From: an uncultured Verrucomicrobiota bacterium
GTDB taxonomy: Bacteria; Verrucomicrobiota; Kiritimatiellia; CAIQIC01; Lenti-01
DNA: 64,000 nt
Assembly (NCBI GenBank): GCA_938003985.1
Contig: CALKWZ010000012.1
Location: forward strand, 1 to 64,000
Direction of reading: 5' to 3'
Below the pieces are notes generated by a model. It searched no databases, had not been told where the DNA came from, and saw nothing but the letters and a program-made list of their open reading frames with translations. The position numbers and the translations under genes are program-made. Shown here piece by piece: positions 43,464 to 52,397 of the stretch (position 1 is its first letter; every line of letters starts with the position of its first letter).

Positions 43464-45731
43464 ATGACTAATTCCAACGACCTGGCGCGCCGCGTGGCCG
43501 CGCTGTTTTCCTCCCCCCGCTACCGTCCCCTTCCCGAACGCGATCTGGCCCAACACCTCCAGCTGGAGCCCGGCCAGCGCGGCCTGCTGCGGCAAACGTT
43601 GCGCGATCTCCAGGCCCGCGGCCAAGCCGCCGCGTTGAGCGGTGGCCGCTGGGGCGCCGCCGCCGTTGTTGCCGCCGCGCCGGTGGCGGGCACGTTCTGC
43701 GTGCGCCCGAACGGGTTCGGCTGGCTCGTGCCCGACGGACCGCGGCAACCGCCCATGCTGATCGATCCGGCCTCCGTCGGCGCCGCCATGAACGGCGACA
43801 AGATCCAGGCCGTGCCGATCCGGCCCGAGGCCTTCGCGCGCCTGCCGGGCGTCCGGCCCGACACGAAGGTCGTCCGGCTCGTGCGCATCGTGGAGCGCAA
43901 GCGCCAATGGGTGGTCGGCCTGCTGCAGGCCGCGCCGCAGTACGCTTTCGTCGTCCCGCGCGATCCGCTGCTGCGCACCCCCATCCGCCTGGTCGATCCC
44001 CTCGCCAAGCTGGAGCCCCATCTGGGCCATCTGGTCGTCGCCCGCATCGTCGCGGACGATCCCGCCGCCGGCCAGCCCGTCGTCGCGAAGTTTTCCGAGG
44101 ATCTGGGCGATCCCGACGACGCCGCCAGCGACGTGCCCGCCCTGCTCAAGGATCGCGGCCGGAGCGAGACGTTCCCCGCCGACGTGAACCACGCGGCCCG
44201 GCAGGCCCGCGAACGGCTCGCGCGCCACGGCGCCGAGGCGCGCGGGCGCATCGACCTGCGCGGCGAACTCATCGTGGCCATCGATCCCGCCGACGCCCAC
44301 GACCACGACGACGCCGTATCCATCGCGCCGCTGTCCGGCGGCCGCTGGAAGCTGGGCGTCCACATCGCCGACGTGGCCGCCTACGTCGAGCCCGGCTCCG
44401 CGATCGACCGCGAGGCGCTCCGCCGCGGCAACAGCACCTATCTCGTCGACCGCGTCGTGCGGATGCTGCCCAAGGACCTCACCGTGAGCGTCTGCAGCCT
44501 GCTGCCCGGCGAAGACCATCTGGCCCACACCGTCGAGATCGTCTTCGACGACCGCGGCCAGGTTCTCGAAACGAAGACCTTCCGGTCCATCATCCGCGCC
44601 AAGGCCATTCTGGCCTACGAGCAGGTCCAAGACTTCTTCGATTCCGGCCACCTGCCCGGCGCGTCCGCGGAGCTGTGCGCCGCGCTGCGCAATCTGCGGC
44701 GGCTGGCGAAAAAGATCCGCGCGCTGCGCTTCGAAAACGGCGCGCTCGATTTCGCCCTGCCCGAAGTGCATTGCGACCTGGATGCCGAGGGCAATCCCGT
44801 CGGCTTCACGCGGCGCGGCGCCACGGAGGCCTACAACCTGATCGAGGAGTGCATGCTGGCCGCCAACCAGGCCGTTGCCCGCAAGGTGCACGCCGCGGGC
44901 GTCCCCGGCATCTACCGCGTCCACGAGGAACCCTCCGACGAGCAGTGGGCGCGCATGGCCGCCGAACTGCGCGCGCTGGGCCACCGGTCGGCGCCGCGGA
45001 ACGCGCAGGACCTCAACCGCCTCGCCCGCGCCGTCCTCGGCAAGCCGGAACAGTACATGACGACCCTGACGCTGCTGCGCAACATGAAGCGCGCGACCTA
45101 CGAGGCCACGTGCCGGCCCCATTTCGGGCTGGGCTTCACCCATTACGCCCACTTCACCTCGCCCATCCGGCGCTATCCCGACCTCGTGCTGCACCGCATC
45201 CTGATCGGCCTCGAGGAAGGCCGCAAAACGCCCGCCTATTCCGCCGCCGAGATCGAGAAGCTCGCGCTGCATTGTTCCGACACCGAGCGCGAATCCGCCG
45301 AGCTGGAAGGCCAGTCCGTCCAGATCAAGCGCATCCGCTACTTCGCCGAGCGGCTGGCCCGGGGCGAAACCGGTCCGTTCCGGGGCACGGTCATCTCGCT
45401 CAATCCCAAGGGCCTGATCGTGGAACTCGCCGATACCCTCCAACAAGGCATGCTGCCCTACTACGCCCTCGGCCGCGACCGCTTCGCCCTGTCCGCCGAC
45501 GGCCTCTCCGCCACCACCGGCCGCGGTACGGCGTTCCGCCTCGGCCAGTCCATCGAGGTCGAGCTCGCCGCCGTGGACGAACCGTCCCGGCGCGTGGATT
45601 TCGGCCTGCCCGGCGCGCCCCGGCGGCCGGCGGATTCCCGCCACAAACCCATTGACAAACGGAGGAAAACGTCCGGAAATAGACCCTCGGAACGGCCGCG
45701 CCGTTCCCAGCCAAGGAGAAAACGAACATGA
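43464..45731 (+). CDS. rnr: Ribonuclease R
   Basis: 755 residues. N-terminal winged helix (about 1-65), cold-shock domain beginning GTFCVRPNGFGWLVP, catalytic RNB domain and C-terminal S1 domain (FRGTVISLNPKGLIVELADT), then a basic tail with RRSQPRRKRT. The RNB metal site is AIDPADAHDHDDAVSI; downstream HIADVAAYVEPGSAIDREA, FTSPIRRYPDLVLHRIL and the terminal arginines match. RNase R degrades structured RNA 3' to 5'. The last four bases overlap the ATG of the outer-membrane protein gene, whose Shine-Dalgarno sequence lies inside rnr. Confidence 0.95.
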   Translation: MTNSNDLARRVAALFSSPRYRPLPERDLAQHLQLEPGQRGLLRQTLRDLQARGQAAALSGGRWGAAAVVAAAPVAGTFCVRPNGFGWLVPDGPRQPPMLIDPASVGAAMNGDKIQAVPIRPEAFARLPGVRPDTKVVRLVRIVERKRQWVVGLLQAAPQYAFVVPRDPLLRTPIRLVDPLAKLEPHLGHLVVARIVADDPAAGQPVVAKFSEDLGDPDDAASDVPALLKDRGRSETFPADVNHAARQARERLARHGAEARGRIDLRGELIVAIDPADAHDHDDAVSIAPLSGGRWKLGVHIADVAAYVEPGSAIDREALRRGNSTYLVDRVVRMLPKDLTVSVCSLLPGEDHLAHTVEIVFDDRGQVLETKTFRSIIRAKAILAYEQVQDFFDSGHLPGASAELCAALRNLRRLAKKIRALRFENGALDFALPEVHCDLDAEGNPVGFTRRGATEAYNLIEECMLAANQAVARKVHAAGVPGIYRVHEEPSDEQWARMAAELRALGHRSAPRNAQDLNRLARAVLGKPEQYMTTLTLLRNMKRATYEATCRPHFGLGFTHYAHFTSPIRRYPDLVLHRILIGLEEGRKTPAYSAAEIEKLALHCSDTERESAELEGQSVQIKRIRYFAERLARGETGPFRGTVISLNPKGLIVELADTLQQGMLPYYALGRDRFALSADGLSATTGRGTAFRLGQSIEVELAAVDEPSRRVDFGLPGAPRRPADSRHKPIDKRRKTSGNRPSERPRRSQPRRKRT

Positions 45732-46567
45732 AGAAACTCGCCCTGTCGATCCTCGCGGCGCTCGTCGCGATGCCGTTGGCCGCGTCGGCCGCGGAAGCCA
45801 ACGTCTACGCCGACGTCCTGTCCGCCTACGTCTATCGCGGCGTGGTCGGCAACGACGAAGCCGTGTTCCAGCCCGGCCTCGACGTGGCCGGTCCCTTCGG
45901 CTTCGGCTACAGCCTGTGGGCCAACATGAACCTGACGGACGCCGACTCCCCGTGGTATCCCGACACGTTCGGCAAATGGGGCGAAGTCGATCTCGGCCTC
46001 AACTGGACCTGCCCGGCCGAAGGTCCGGTCAGCCTCACCGTGGGCGCCACCTACTTCCTGTATCCGCAGGACAGCAGCGAAGTCCTCGTGGACGAGGAAA
46101 CCGGCGAGGCGCTCGTCGATGCGGACGGCAACGTGCGGGTTTCGGAAGCCCCCGCGGACGACGGCTACGAGCTCTATCTCGAACTCGCCGCCGAGGACGT
46201 GCCGTTGGCCCCCTCCCTCAAGCTCTGCCACGATCTGGAAAACGGCGACGACTGGATCGTCATCGCCGGCATCGGCCATTCCATCGGCCTGACCGATGCG
46301 CTGTCGCTGGACCTCGGCGCCTCGCTCGGCTACGCCGGCCAGTACTACGTCGCCAGCAACTACGGCTCCGACACCGGCGACGCGCTCTCGCACGCCCAGG
46401 TCGACGCCGTCCTGACCTATGCGATCAGCGAAACGGTCTCGGTCGGCCTCAAAGGCAGCGTCAGCACGCTGCTCGACGCCGATCTGCGCGACGACGTGGA
46501 TGCCGAAGGCTACTACCCGGAGACGGACATCTTCTTCGGCGGCGCGACGGCCAGCTACACGTTCTAG
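45728..46567 (+). CDS. Outer-membrane beta-barrel protein
   Basis: 279 residues. AAGGAG lies about ten bases before the ATG, within the 3' end of rnr. Signal peptide (LALSILAALVAMPLAASA) followed by NVYADVLSAYVYRGVVGND. The line with an aromatic-Arg-Gly after the first strand is typical of a family of porin-like proteins (TIGR02001-like). Strands continue through WGEVDLGLNWTCPAEG, VSLTVGATYFLYP and end FFGGATASYTF with a C-terminal Phe. It may be expressed from its own promoter as well as with rnr. A strong terminator follows. Confidence 0.8.
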   Translation: MKKLALSILAALVAMPLAASAAEANVYADVLSAYVYRGVVGNDEAVFQPGLDVAGPFGFGYSLWANMNLTDADSPWYPDTFGKWGEVDLGLNWTCPAEGPVSLTVGATYFLYPQDSSEVLVDEETGEALVDADGNVRVSEAPADDGYELYLELAAEDVPLAPSLKLCHDLENGDDWIVIAGIGHSIGLTDALSLDLGASLGYAGQYYVASNYGSDTGDALSHAQVDAVLTYAISETVSVGLKGSVSTLLDADLRDDVDAEGYYPETDIFFGGATASYTF

Positions 46568-46593
46568 GCGGCCGTTCCCCAACGGTTGTCTGC

Positions 46594-46621
46594 GCCCCGC
46601 GCTCCCCGCGCGGGGCTTTTT
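46594..46621 (+). terminator. Rho-independent terminator
   Basis: Perfect stem GCCCCGCGC (46594-46602) and GCGCGGGGC (46608-46616), five-base loop, five T. Confidence 0.9.
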
Positions 46622-46632
46622 GCGTCCGCGAC

Positions 46633-47040
46633 CTACAGGGCGGCGAAGACCCGATCCAGCCGCAACGTCTGCCGGAAACCGCGGGCGTCGATCAAGACGC
46701 CGGTGGCGGCCCCGCCGTCGGCGGTGAACGTCAGCGCCGCGAGATATTCCTCGGCCGGAAAAACCACGGTGAATTCGGTGCCGTAGCCGTCCATGGCGCC
46801 GGCCAGTTGCGCGACCGCCCCCTGCAAGGTCGTCAGCGTGCCGCCGACTTTGCCGGCCGTGGTCACGGTCAGGTTCATGACGCCCAGCGCGGCGCCGTTG
46901 GCCTGGACGTTCCAGTCGCCGTTCACGTCGATTGCCGGGTGGTAGCCGGCGTCTTCGTCGGCGCTGCCGCCGTCGTCGCAACCCGCCCCCAAACAAACCG
47001 CCAGCGCCAGACCCCAACGTGCCAACCATTTCATGTTCAT
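46633..47040 (-). CDS. Small acidic lipoprotein
   Basis: 135 residues. Signal peptide (WGLALAVCLGAGC; Cys near residue 21) followed by DDGGSADEDAGYHP. The mature part, NGDWNVQANGAALGVMNLTV, VGGTLTTLQGAVAQLAGAMD, resembles a META/lipocalin-like small sheet similar in plan to the lipoprotein at 36.1 kb. Acidic residues directly after the lipid-modified Cys are shared with those at 15.4, 35.5 and 36.1 kb. Function unknown. Confidence 0.78.
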   Translation of the reverse strand: MNMKWLARWGLALAVCLGAGCDDGGSADEDAGYHPAIDVNGDWNVQANGAALGVMNLTVTTAGKVGGTLTTLQGAVAQLAGAMDGYGTEFTVVFPAEEYLAALTFTADGGAATGVLIDARGFRQTLRLDRVFAAL

Positions 47041-47070
47041 CGGTTTTCCTCGTTTTCGCGAATCGCGCCG

Positions 47071-48090
47071 CTATTTCCAGACGCCCGCGCAGATTTTCCC
47101 GCAGACCTGGCAGCGGCCGTCCGGATCCATTTTCAGAAGCCGCGAACGGAAGCCTTCCCGGTCGATCAGGCGCGCGCCGCAATCCGGGCAGAACGTGGCC
47201 GTTTCGTCTTCCGCGCTGCGGACGTTGCCCACGTAGACGTGCCGCAGGCCGTTTTCCCTGGCCTGTTCGCGCGCCCGCCGCAGGGTCGCCGGCGGCGTCG
47301 GCGGCCGGTCCAGCAGTTGCCCGTCGGGATGGAACGCGCTGAAATGCAGCGGCGTATCCTCCCCCAGATGCTCCGCCACCCACCCCGTCAGCTCGTCGAT
47401 TTCCGCCTCGGAATCGTTCAGTCCCGGAATGACCAGCGTCGTCACTTCCAGCCAGCAGTCCGTTTCGTTGCGGATGGCTTCGAGGGTTTCGAGCACCGGC
47501 GCGAGGCGCGCGCCGCACCAGTGGACGTAGAACTCGTCGCGGAACGATTTGAGGTCCACGTTGGCCGCGTCCATCTTGCGGAAGAAATCCAGCCGGGATT
47601 CCGGCGAAAAATAGCCCGAGGTCACCGCCACCATGCGCAGGCCCTGGGCGTGGCAAGCATCGGCGACGTCCATGGCGTACTCGGCCCAAACCGCCGGCTC
47701 GTTGTAGGTGGCCGCCACCGCGGGGATGCCTTGGGCCGTCGCCAGCCGCGCCACTTCTTCCGGCGCGACTTCCGCGCTGCCGCCGGACGCGTCGCCGTCC
47801 GGATGGCTCAGCGACCAGTTCTGGCAGAACCGGCAGGCCAGGTTGCACCCCAGCGTGCCCAGCGACAGGACGTCCGTGCCCGGCAGGAAATGGTACAGCG
47901 GCTTTTTCTCGATGGGGTCCACCTGCACGGCCACCGGCCGGCCATACGTCGCGGCAAAAAGCGTGCCGTCGCGGTTCACGCGGGCGCGGCAGCGGCCGCG
48001 GCCGCCGGGAGGAATCCGGCACCGGTGCGGACACAGGTCGCAGCGCACCGCGCCGTCCGCCAGCGCCTGCCAATAGTGCGCGGTCTTCAC
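47071..48090 (-). CDS. amrS: AmmeMemoRadiSam-type radical SAM enzyme
   Basis: 339 residues from GTG 48090. An N-terminal Cys-rich segment VRCDLCPHRCRIPPGGRGRC is followed by LYHFLPGTDVLSLGTLGCNL and the radical SAM cluster CNLACRFCQNWSLSHPD (C-x3-C-x2-C). Then come AATYNEPAVWAEYAMDVADA, KSFRDEFYV, LEVTTLVIPGLNDSEAEIDE and a C-terminal zinc-ribbon-like region (CPDCG and CQVCGKICAGVW). These match the AmrS family. The AmmeMemo (MEMO1/AMMECR1) partners are absent nearby. Start overlaps the sufU stop as GTGA. Confidence 0.9.
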   Translation of the reverse strand: MKTAHYWQALADGAVRCDLCPHRCRIPPGGRGRCRARVNRDGTLFAATYGRPVAVQVDPIEKKPLYHFLPGTDVLSLGTLGCNLACRFCQNWSLSHPDGDASGGSAEVAPEEVARLATAQGIPAVAATYNEPAVWAEYAMDVADACHAQGLRMVAVTSGYFSPESRLDFFRKMDAANVDLKSFRDEFYVHWCGARLAPVLETLEAIRNETDCWLEVTTLVIPGLNDSEAEIDELTGWVAEHLGEDTPLHFSAFHPDGQLLDRPPTPPATLRRAREQARENGLRHVYVGNVRSAEDETATFCPDCGARLIDREGFRSRLLKMDPDGRCQVCGKICAGVWK

Positions 48091-48512
48091 GGCGCAACTT
48101 TCCCGTGCGCCAGCGCCTTTTCCAGCGCCTGCCAGACCAACCGCGCGCAGTGCAGGCGCGCCGGAAAACGCTCGATGCCGTTGAACGCCCGGAAATCGCC
48201 CCACTCCTCCTCGAATCCCGATTTCCCGAGGCGCGCGGCGAACGCGGCGGCCGTGGCCGCGATTTCGTCCGGCGTCTTGCCCTCCAGCCGCCGGGCGGCC
48301 ATCGAGGCCGCCGCGACGCTGACCGCGCAGCCGTGGAGTTCGTAGACCAGCCGTTCCAGGCCGCCGCCCGGCGTCCAGACGAGCTTCACGCGGATTTCGT
48401 CGCCGCAGCCGCTGTTGAGCGCCTCGGCGTCTTCGGTGCCGCGCGGGACGGCCCCCGCGCCGTAGGGGTTCTTCGCGTGCGCCAGCAACGCGGCCTGGTA
48501 GATGTCGTTCAC
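48087..48512 (-). CDS. sufU: SufU-type Fe-S cluster assembly protein
   Basis: 141 residues from GTG 48512. Conserved metal-binding cysteines occur as SGCGDEIRVKLVW, YELHGCAVSVAAASM and RLHCARLVWQALEKAL, the SufU spacing with an 18-21 residue insert (GFEEEWGDFRAFNGIERFPA). SufU accepts sulfur from SufS through a zinc site. Start overlaps the sufS stop as GTGA and the end overlaps amrS by four bases. The SufBCD genes are not in this window. Confidence 0.9.
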   Translation of the reverse strand: MNDIYQAALLAHAKNPYGAGAVPRGTEDAEALNSGCGDEIRVKLVWTPGGGLERLVYELHGCAVSVAAASMAARRLEGKTPDEIAATAAAFAARLGKSGFEEEWGDFRAFNGIERFPARLHCARLVWQALEKALAHGKVAP

Positions 48513-49747
48513 GTGAACAGCTCCTGCGCGGCCCGCACGCCGTCCACCAGCCGGCGGATTTCGTCGGGCACGTTGTACGGCGCGAAACTGGCCCGGACGG
48601 CCGACTCGACGCCCAGCCGCCGCAGCAGCGGCTGCGCGCACATGTGCCCGGCCCGCACGGCCACGCCGCGGCCGTCGAGCACCTGGGCCACGTCGTGCGC
48701 GTGCACGCCCGCCACGCTGAAGCCGACGAGCGACACGCGGCCTGCCGCCGGCCCCCAGACCCGCACGCCGGGCAGTTCCGCCAGCCGCGCCGCGGTTTCC
48801 CGCGCCAGCCCCGCCACGTAGGCGTGCGCGCCCGCCGGCAAGTCCCGCACCCATGCGATGGCGGCCGCCAACCCCACCGCGCCGGCCACGTTCGGCGTCC
48901 CCGCCTCGAACCGGTACGGCGGTTCCGCCCAGGTCGATTTCAGATCCTCCACGCGCGCGATCATTTCCCCGCCGAACACGATCGGCTCCGTCTGTTCCAG
49001 CAGCTCGCGCCGGCCCCACAGCGCGCCGGTGCCCATCGGGCCGTAGGTCTTGTGGCCGGAAAACGCGAAGAAATCGCAACCCCATGCCGCGACGTCCGGC
49101 TGCAAATGCGCCACGCCCTGCGCGCCGTCCACCAGCACCCGCGCGCCGGCGGCGTGGGCCAGCTCGCAGATCGCGCGCACGTCGTTTTCGATCCCGAGGA
49201 CGTTGGACACCCATGCCACGGCCACCCACTTCGTCCGGTGCGCCGCCAGACCCTTGCGGAAGGCGTCCAGATCCAGCCGGCCCGCCGGCGTCAGCGGAAT
49301 CACCTTCAGCGTGGCGCCCACGCCCTTGACCGCCTGCTGCCACGGCACCCAGTTGCTGTGGTGCTCCATGGCCGACACCCAGACTTCGTCGCCCGGGCCG
49401 ATCTCCCACCGCGCGAAGCCGAAAACCGCCAGGTTGATGGCGGCGGTCGTGCCGGGGGTGAAGACGATTTCCTCCGGCGCGGCCGCGCCGACGAATGCCG
49501 CGACCGCGGCCCGCGCCCCCTCGTAGGCCGCCGTCGCCTCCGCCCCCAGCCGGTGCACGCTCCGGCGCACGTTCGCGTTGTGCTGGCGGTAGAACCGGTC
49601 CATCGCCTGCAGCACCGCTTCCGGGCGCTGCGTCGTCGCGGCGTTGTCCAGCCAGGCGATTTCGCGGTTGAGGATGGCGAACTGGCGGCGGATCGCGCCC
49701 GCGTCGAATCCGCCCGCCTTCCGTTCTGGTTCCGGCTGCCCGCTCAT
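48509..49747 (-). CDS. sufS: Cysteine desulfurase SufS
   Basis: 412 residues. PLP-dependent class V aminotransferase fold. WLDNAATTQRPEAVLQAMD, RSVHRLGAEATAAYEGAR, MEHHSNWVPWQ and VDGAQGVAHL precede the PLP lysine Lys233 in FSGHKTYGPMG. The active-site Cys370 lies in RAGHMCAQPLLRRLG, typical of SufS/CsdA (group II). It extracts sulfur from L-cysteine for Fe-S cluster assembly and passes it to SufU. First gene of the sufS-sufU-amrS operon, transcribed away from the 87-aa gene at 49.8 kb. Confidence 0.95.
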   Translation of the reverse strand: MSGQPEPERKAGGFDAGAIRRQFAILNREIAWLDNAATTQRPEAVLQAMDRFYRQHNANVRRSVHRLGAEATAAYEGARAAVAAFVGAAAPEEIVFTPGTTAAINLAVFGFARWEIGPGDEVWVSAMEHHSNWVPWQQAVKGVGATLKVIPLTPAGRLDLDAFRKGLAAHRTKWVAVAWVSNVLGIENDVRAICELAHAAGARVLVDGAQGVAHLQPDVAAWGCDFFAFSGHKTYGPMGTGALWGRRELLEQTEPIVFGGEMIARVEDLKSTWAEPPYRFEAGTPNVAGAVGLAAAIAWVRDLPAGAHAYVAGLARETAARLAELPGVRVWGPAAGRVSLVGFSVAGVHAHDVAQVLDGRGVAVRAGHMCAQPLLRRLGVESAVRASFAPYNVPDEIRRLVDGVRAAQELFT

Positions 49748-49753
49748 TGCCCT

Positions 49754-49781
49754 TTGCCCTCGGGCCCCATCATGCTACATT
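49754..49781 (+). promoter_or_regulatory. Promoter of the 87-aa gene and ABC permease
   Basis: TTGCCC (49754-49759), 16-bp spacer, extended -10 TGCTACATT with TACATT at 49776-49781. ATG 49791 follows nine bases later without a Shine-Dalgarno sequence, suggesting a leaderless mRNA. The boxes match those upstream of 2188. Confidence 0.45.
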
Positions 49782-49790
49782 TCCCCCGTC

Positions 49791-50054
49791 ATGCGCAAGA
49801 ACATCGGCTGGCAGGAAAAAACCGACGAGGGCAAGTTCGAGATCCGCGTGATCTTCGACGGCGGGGACCGGATCCTCTGGCGCCGGATCACGAAGGCCAT
49901 GGAGCGCTGGGAAGCCTTCGAGCCGACGCCCGAGCACTGGCAGATCCTGCTGGAAAAGACCCAGGCGCGCTACGTCCGCCGCCAAGCCCCCTACAAGGAC
50001 TTGCAGCTCATCGAGCGGCTGGCCGCCGCCCATCCCGTGCCGCCCGAGCCGTGA
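49791..50054 (+). CDS. Small conserved-looking cytoplasmic protein
   Basis: 87 residues, MRKNIGWQEKTDEGKFEIRV then FDGGDRILWRRITKAMERWE, a compact alpha/beta composition with several Trp and basic residues and no signal. It overlaps the ABC permease gene as GTGA, so it is likely a regulator or partner of that gene. Family not recognised. Confidence 0.65.
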   Translation: MRKNIGWQEKTDEGKFEIRVIFDGGDRILWRRITKAMERWEAFEPTPEHWQILLEKTQARYVRRQAPYKDLQLIERLAAAHPVPPEP

Positions 50055-51460
50055 GCCAGATCGCCGCCATCGCGCTGCTGGCCCTCCGCCACGTCCTCCG
50101 CTCGCGCGTCGTCCTCGTCCTGTCCGCCCTGCTGTTCGCCGCCGCGTTCCTGCTGCCGCTGGCCCTGCGCAGCGACGGCACGCCGGAGGGGCTGATCCGC
50201 ATCCATCTCGCCTACGTCCTGGGCCTGGGGTCCTTCCTGCTGACCCTGGCCACGCTCTGGGCCGGCTGCGCCGCCGTCGCGCAGGAGGCCGACGAAAAGA
50301 CCCTCCAGATGCTGCTCGTCAAACCGGTGTCCCGCCTGCGCATCTGGCTGGGCAAATGGCTGGCGCTGCTGCTGCTCGACGCCGCGCTGCTGGCGCTCGT
50401 GGGCGCCGCCGCCGCCGCGACCCTCCAGCTCCAGTTGCGCCGCGGAAACTTCGCGCCCGAAGCCCTCGCCGGCGCCCGGCAAACCACGCTGGCCGCCCTC
50501 GAAACCCTGCGCGCGCCGCTGCCGGACGTCGAAGCCGACGTCCGCGCGGAGTTCGAGCGGCTGCGCGCCGGCCGCCGCCTGCCCGACGCGCCGGAGGCCA
50601 CCATTCTCCAAGCCCTGCGTCGCACCGCCCTCGCGCGGCGCTACGCCATTGCCCCCGGCGAATCCTTGACCTGGACGTTCGCGCTGCCGGACGGGTCCGC
50701 GGCGGGCCCGCTCCTCGTCCAGTTCCGGTGCGATTCCTCCGTGCCCGGCGCCGCCGACGTCCGCGGCACGCTGACGCTCGGCCTGGCCGGCCAGACCTTC
50801 GCCCGCGACGTCCGCGCCATGCCCGGCACCGTGCAGACGCTGGCGTTCGACGGCCTCCCCGCCGCGCCGGTCGCCGCCGCCACTTTTTCCAATGCCGGCG
50901 CGCACGACGCCACGCTGTTCTTCGATCCCGAAGCCGGCCTCGTCCTGCGCCGGCCGGCCGGCACCTTCGCCGGCAACTACCTGCGGGCGCTGGCGCAGCT
51001 CTATTTGCGGCTGGCGCTGTTCGCCGCCGTCGGCGTCGCCCTCGGCACGCTGTTCTCCATGCCCGTGGCCACGTTCCTGACCCTGGTGCTGATCGTCGTC
51101 TTGCAGCTCTCCGGATTCATCGTGGCGGCCGCGCAGGTGGACCGCGCCACGTTCGTGAAAAGCGTCGCGCCCTTCGGCCGGAACAGCCACGTCCACGGCG
51201 ACGAAACGGCGCCGGCGCCCTCCGCCGCGGCGCGCGCGGCCGCCGCCGGCTTGTTCTACGCCTACCGCGCCACCTATCTGACCCTGCGCCCGCTGCTCGA
51301 AGACCGCACCGTCGACGCGCTCGCCACCGGCACCTGGCTGCCGCCCCGGGACCTCGCCCGGAACGCCGTCCAGCAGGGCCTCGTCCTGCCCCTGCTGCTC
51401 GGCCTGCTCTCCGCCGCCGTCCTCCGGAACCGCGAATGGGCCCTGCCCTCCACGTCATGA
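50051..51460 (+). CDS. ABC-2 type transport permease with large extracytoplasmic insert
   Basis: 469 residues from GTG 50051. The first membrane segment (VLVLSALLFAAAFLLPLALR) is followed by EADEKTLQMLLVKPVSRLRI, the coupling-helix signature of ABC-2 membrane proteins, and TM 2-3. Residues ~125-310 form a hydrophilic insert probably outside the membrane (ALPDGSAAGPLLVQFRCDSS), then more TM segments (LFAAVGVALGTLFSMPVATF, VLPLLLGLLSAAVL). No ATPase gene is nearby. Followed six bases after the stop by the second 31-bp palindrome array. Confidence 0.8.
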   Translation: MSQIAAIALLALRHVLRSRVVLVLSALLFAAAFLLPLALRSDGTPEGLIRIHLAYVLGLGSFLLTLATLWAGCAAVAQEADEKTLQMLLVKPVSRLRIWLGKWLALLLLDAALLALVGAAAAATLQLQLRRGNFAPEALAGARQTTLAALETLRAPLPDVEADVRAEFERLRAGRRLPDAPEATILQALRRTALARRYAIAPGESLTWTFALPDGSAAGPLLVQFRCDSSVPGAADVRGTLTLGLAGQTFARDVRAMPGTVQTLAFDGLPAAPVAAATFSNAGAHDATLFFDPEAGLVLRRPAGTFAGNYLRALAQLYLRLALFAAVGVALGTLFSMPVATFLTLVLIVVLQLSGFIVAAAQVDRATFVKSVAPFGRNSHVHGDETAPAPSAAARAAAAGLFYAYRATYLTLRPLLEDRTVDALATGTWLPPRDLARNAVQQGLVLPLLLGLLSAAVLRNREWALPSTS

Positions 51461-51466
51461 ACCTTT

Positions 51467-51543
51467 TTACGTGCTACGTAAAAATCCCTGAAAGTTTTTA
51501 CGTTCTACGTAAAAATCCGCGAAAGTTTTTACGTACTACGTAA
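51467..51543. repeat. Array of three 15-bp palindromes at exact 31-bp spacing
   Basis: TTACGTGCTACGTAA (51467), TTACGTTCTACGTAA (51498), TTACGTACTACGTAA (51529), each 31 bp from the next. Two linkers are nearly identical (AAATCC then C/G-rich then GAAAGTTT). The last unit ends five bases before GTG 51549. Same family as 5007-5114, 46 kb away. Confidence 0.92.
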
Positions 51544-51548
51544 ATCCC

Positions 51549-52388
51549 GTGAAAACGCGCCTGGCCATCCCGATGTTGCTCGCCGCGGCGCTGCTGGCGC
51601 TGGCCGGCGCGCTCAACGAGCGCCTGCTGGCGCTGCGCGCGGAGCGGCACCTGACGCAGGCGCCGCCCACCGTGAACATGCCCCCGGCGGTGGCCTTCAC
51701 CACCGTCGCGCTGGGCGGCTTCCGCGGCATCCTGGCCGACGTGCTGTGGATGCGCGCGGGCACGCTGCAGGAGGAAGGCCGCTATTTCGAGCTGGTGCAG
51801 CTGTCGGACTGGATCGCGAAGCTCCAGCCGCGCAGCGTCGCGGTCTGGGCCTACCATTCGTGGAACATGGCCTACAACGTGTCGGCGCTGATGTCCGACC
51901 CCGCCGAAAAATGGCGCTGGGTGCGCAACGGCATCGGGCTGTTGCGCGACGAAGGCCTGGTCTACAACCCCGGCTCGGCGCGCCTGCACCAGGAGCTGGC
52001 GTGGCTGTTCCTGCACAAGCTCGGCAGCGACCTCGACGCCGCCGCGGGATTCTACCGCGCGCGCTGGGCCGCCGAAGTCGACGCCGGCGCCGTGGCGCTC
52101 GATCCGGAACTCGTGCGACAGATCGAAGCCGATCTCGCGCCGCTGGATTGGCGCACGCCGCAGGCGCAGGCCATCTACTGGGCCGCGGCCGGGCGGCCGT
52201 TCGTTCGCAGCGATTTCGACGATCTGGCCCTGCGCCGGCTGATTTACCAAGCCTTGCTGCAGCGCCTCGCGCTGGGCGACCGGCATCTGCTCGGCCCGAC
52301 GATCGCGTTCGTGGAGGAGACCGCCCGCCGCCATCCCGCCGTCGGCGGCGTGCAGGAAGTCCTCCAGAATCTCCGCGAACTGAAGTGA
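51549..52388 (+). CDS. Membrane-anchored helical protein of unknown function
   Basis: 279 residues from GTG 51549. An N-terminal membrane segment (MLLAAALLALAGALNERLLA) precedes TVNMPPAVAFTTVALGGFRG, DVLWMRAGTLQEEGRYFELV, QLSDWIAKLQPRSVAVWAYH and SWNMAYNVSALMSDPAEKW. The Trp/Tyr-rich helical pairs resemble TPR-like repeats. Proteins of this type are seen near ABC-2 permeases in related phyla, but function is unknown. The palindrome array abuts its start codon and may control it. Confidence 0.7.
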   Translation: MKTRLAIPMLLAAALLALAGALNERLLALRAERHLTQAPPTVNMPPAVAFTTVALGGFRGILADVLWMRAGTLQEEGRYFELVQLSDWIAKLQPRSVAVWAYHSWNMAYNVSALMSDPAEKWRWVRNGIGLLRDEGLVYNPGSARLHQELAWLFLHKLGSDLDAAAGFYRARWAAEVDAGAVALDPELVRQIEADLAPLDWRTPQAQAIYWAAAGRPFVRSDFDDLALRRLIYQALLQRLALGDRHLLGPTIAFVEETARRHPAVGGVQEVLQNLRELK

Positions 52389-52397
52389 GGCGCGGGC

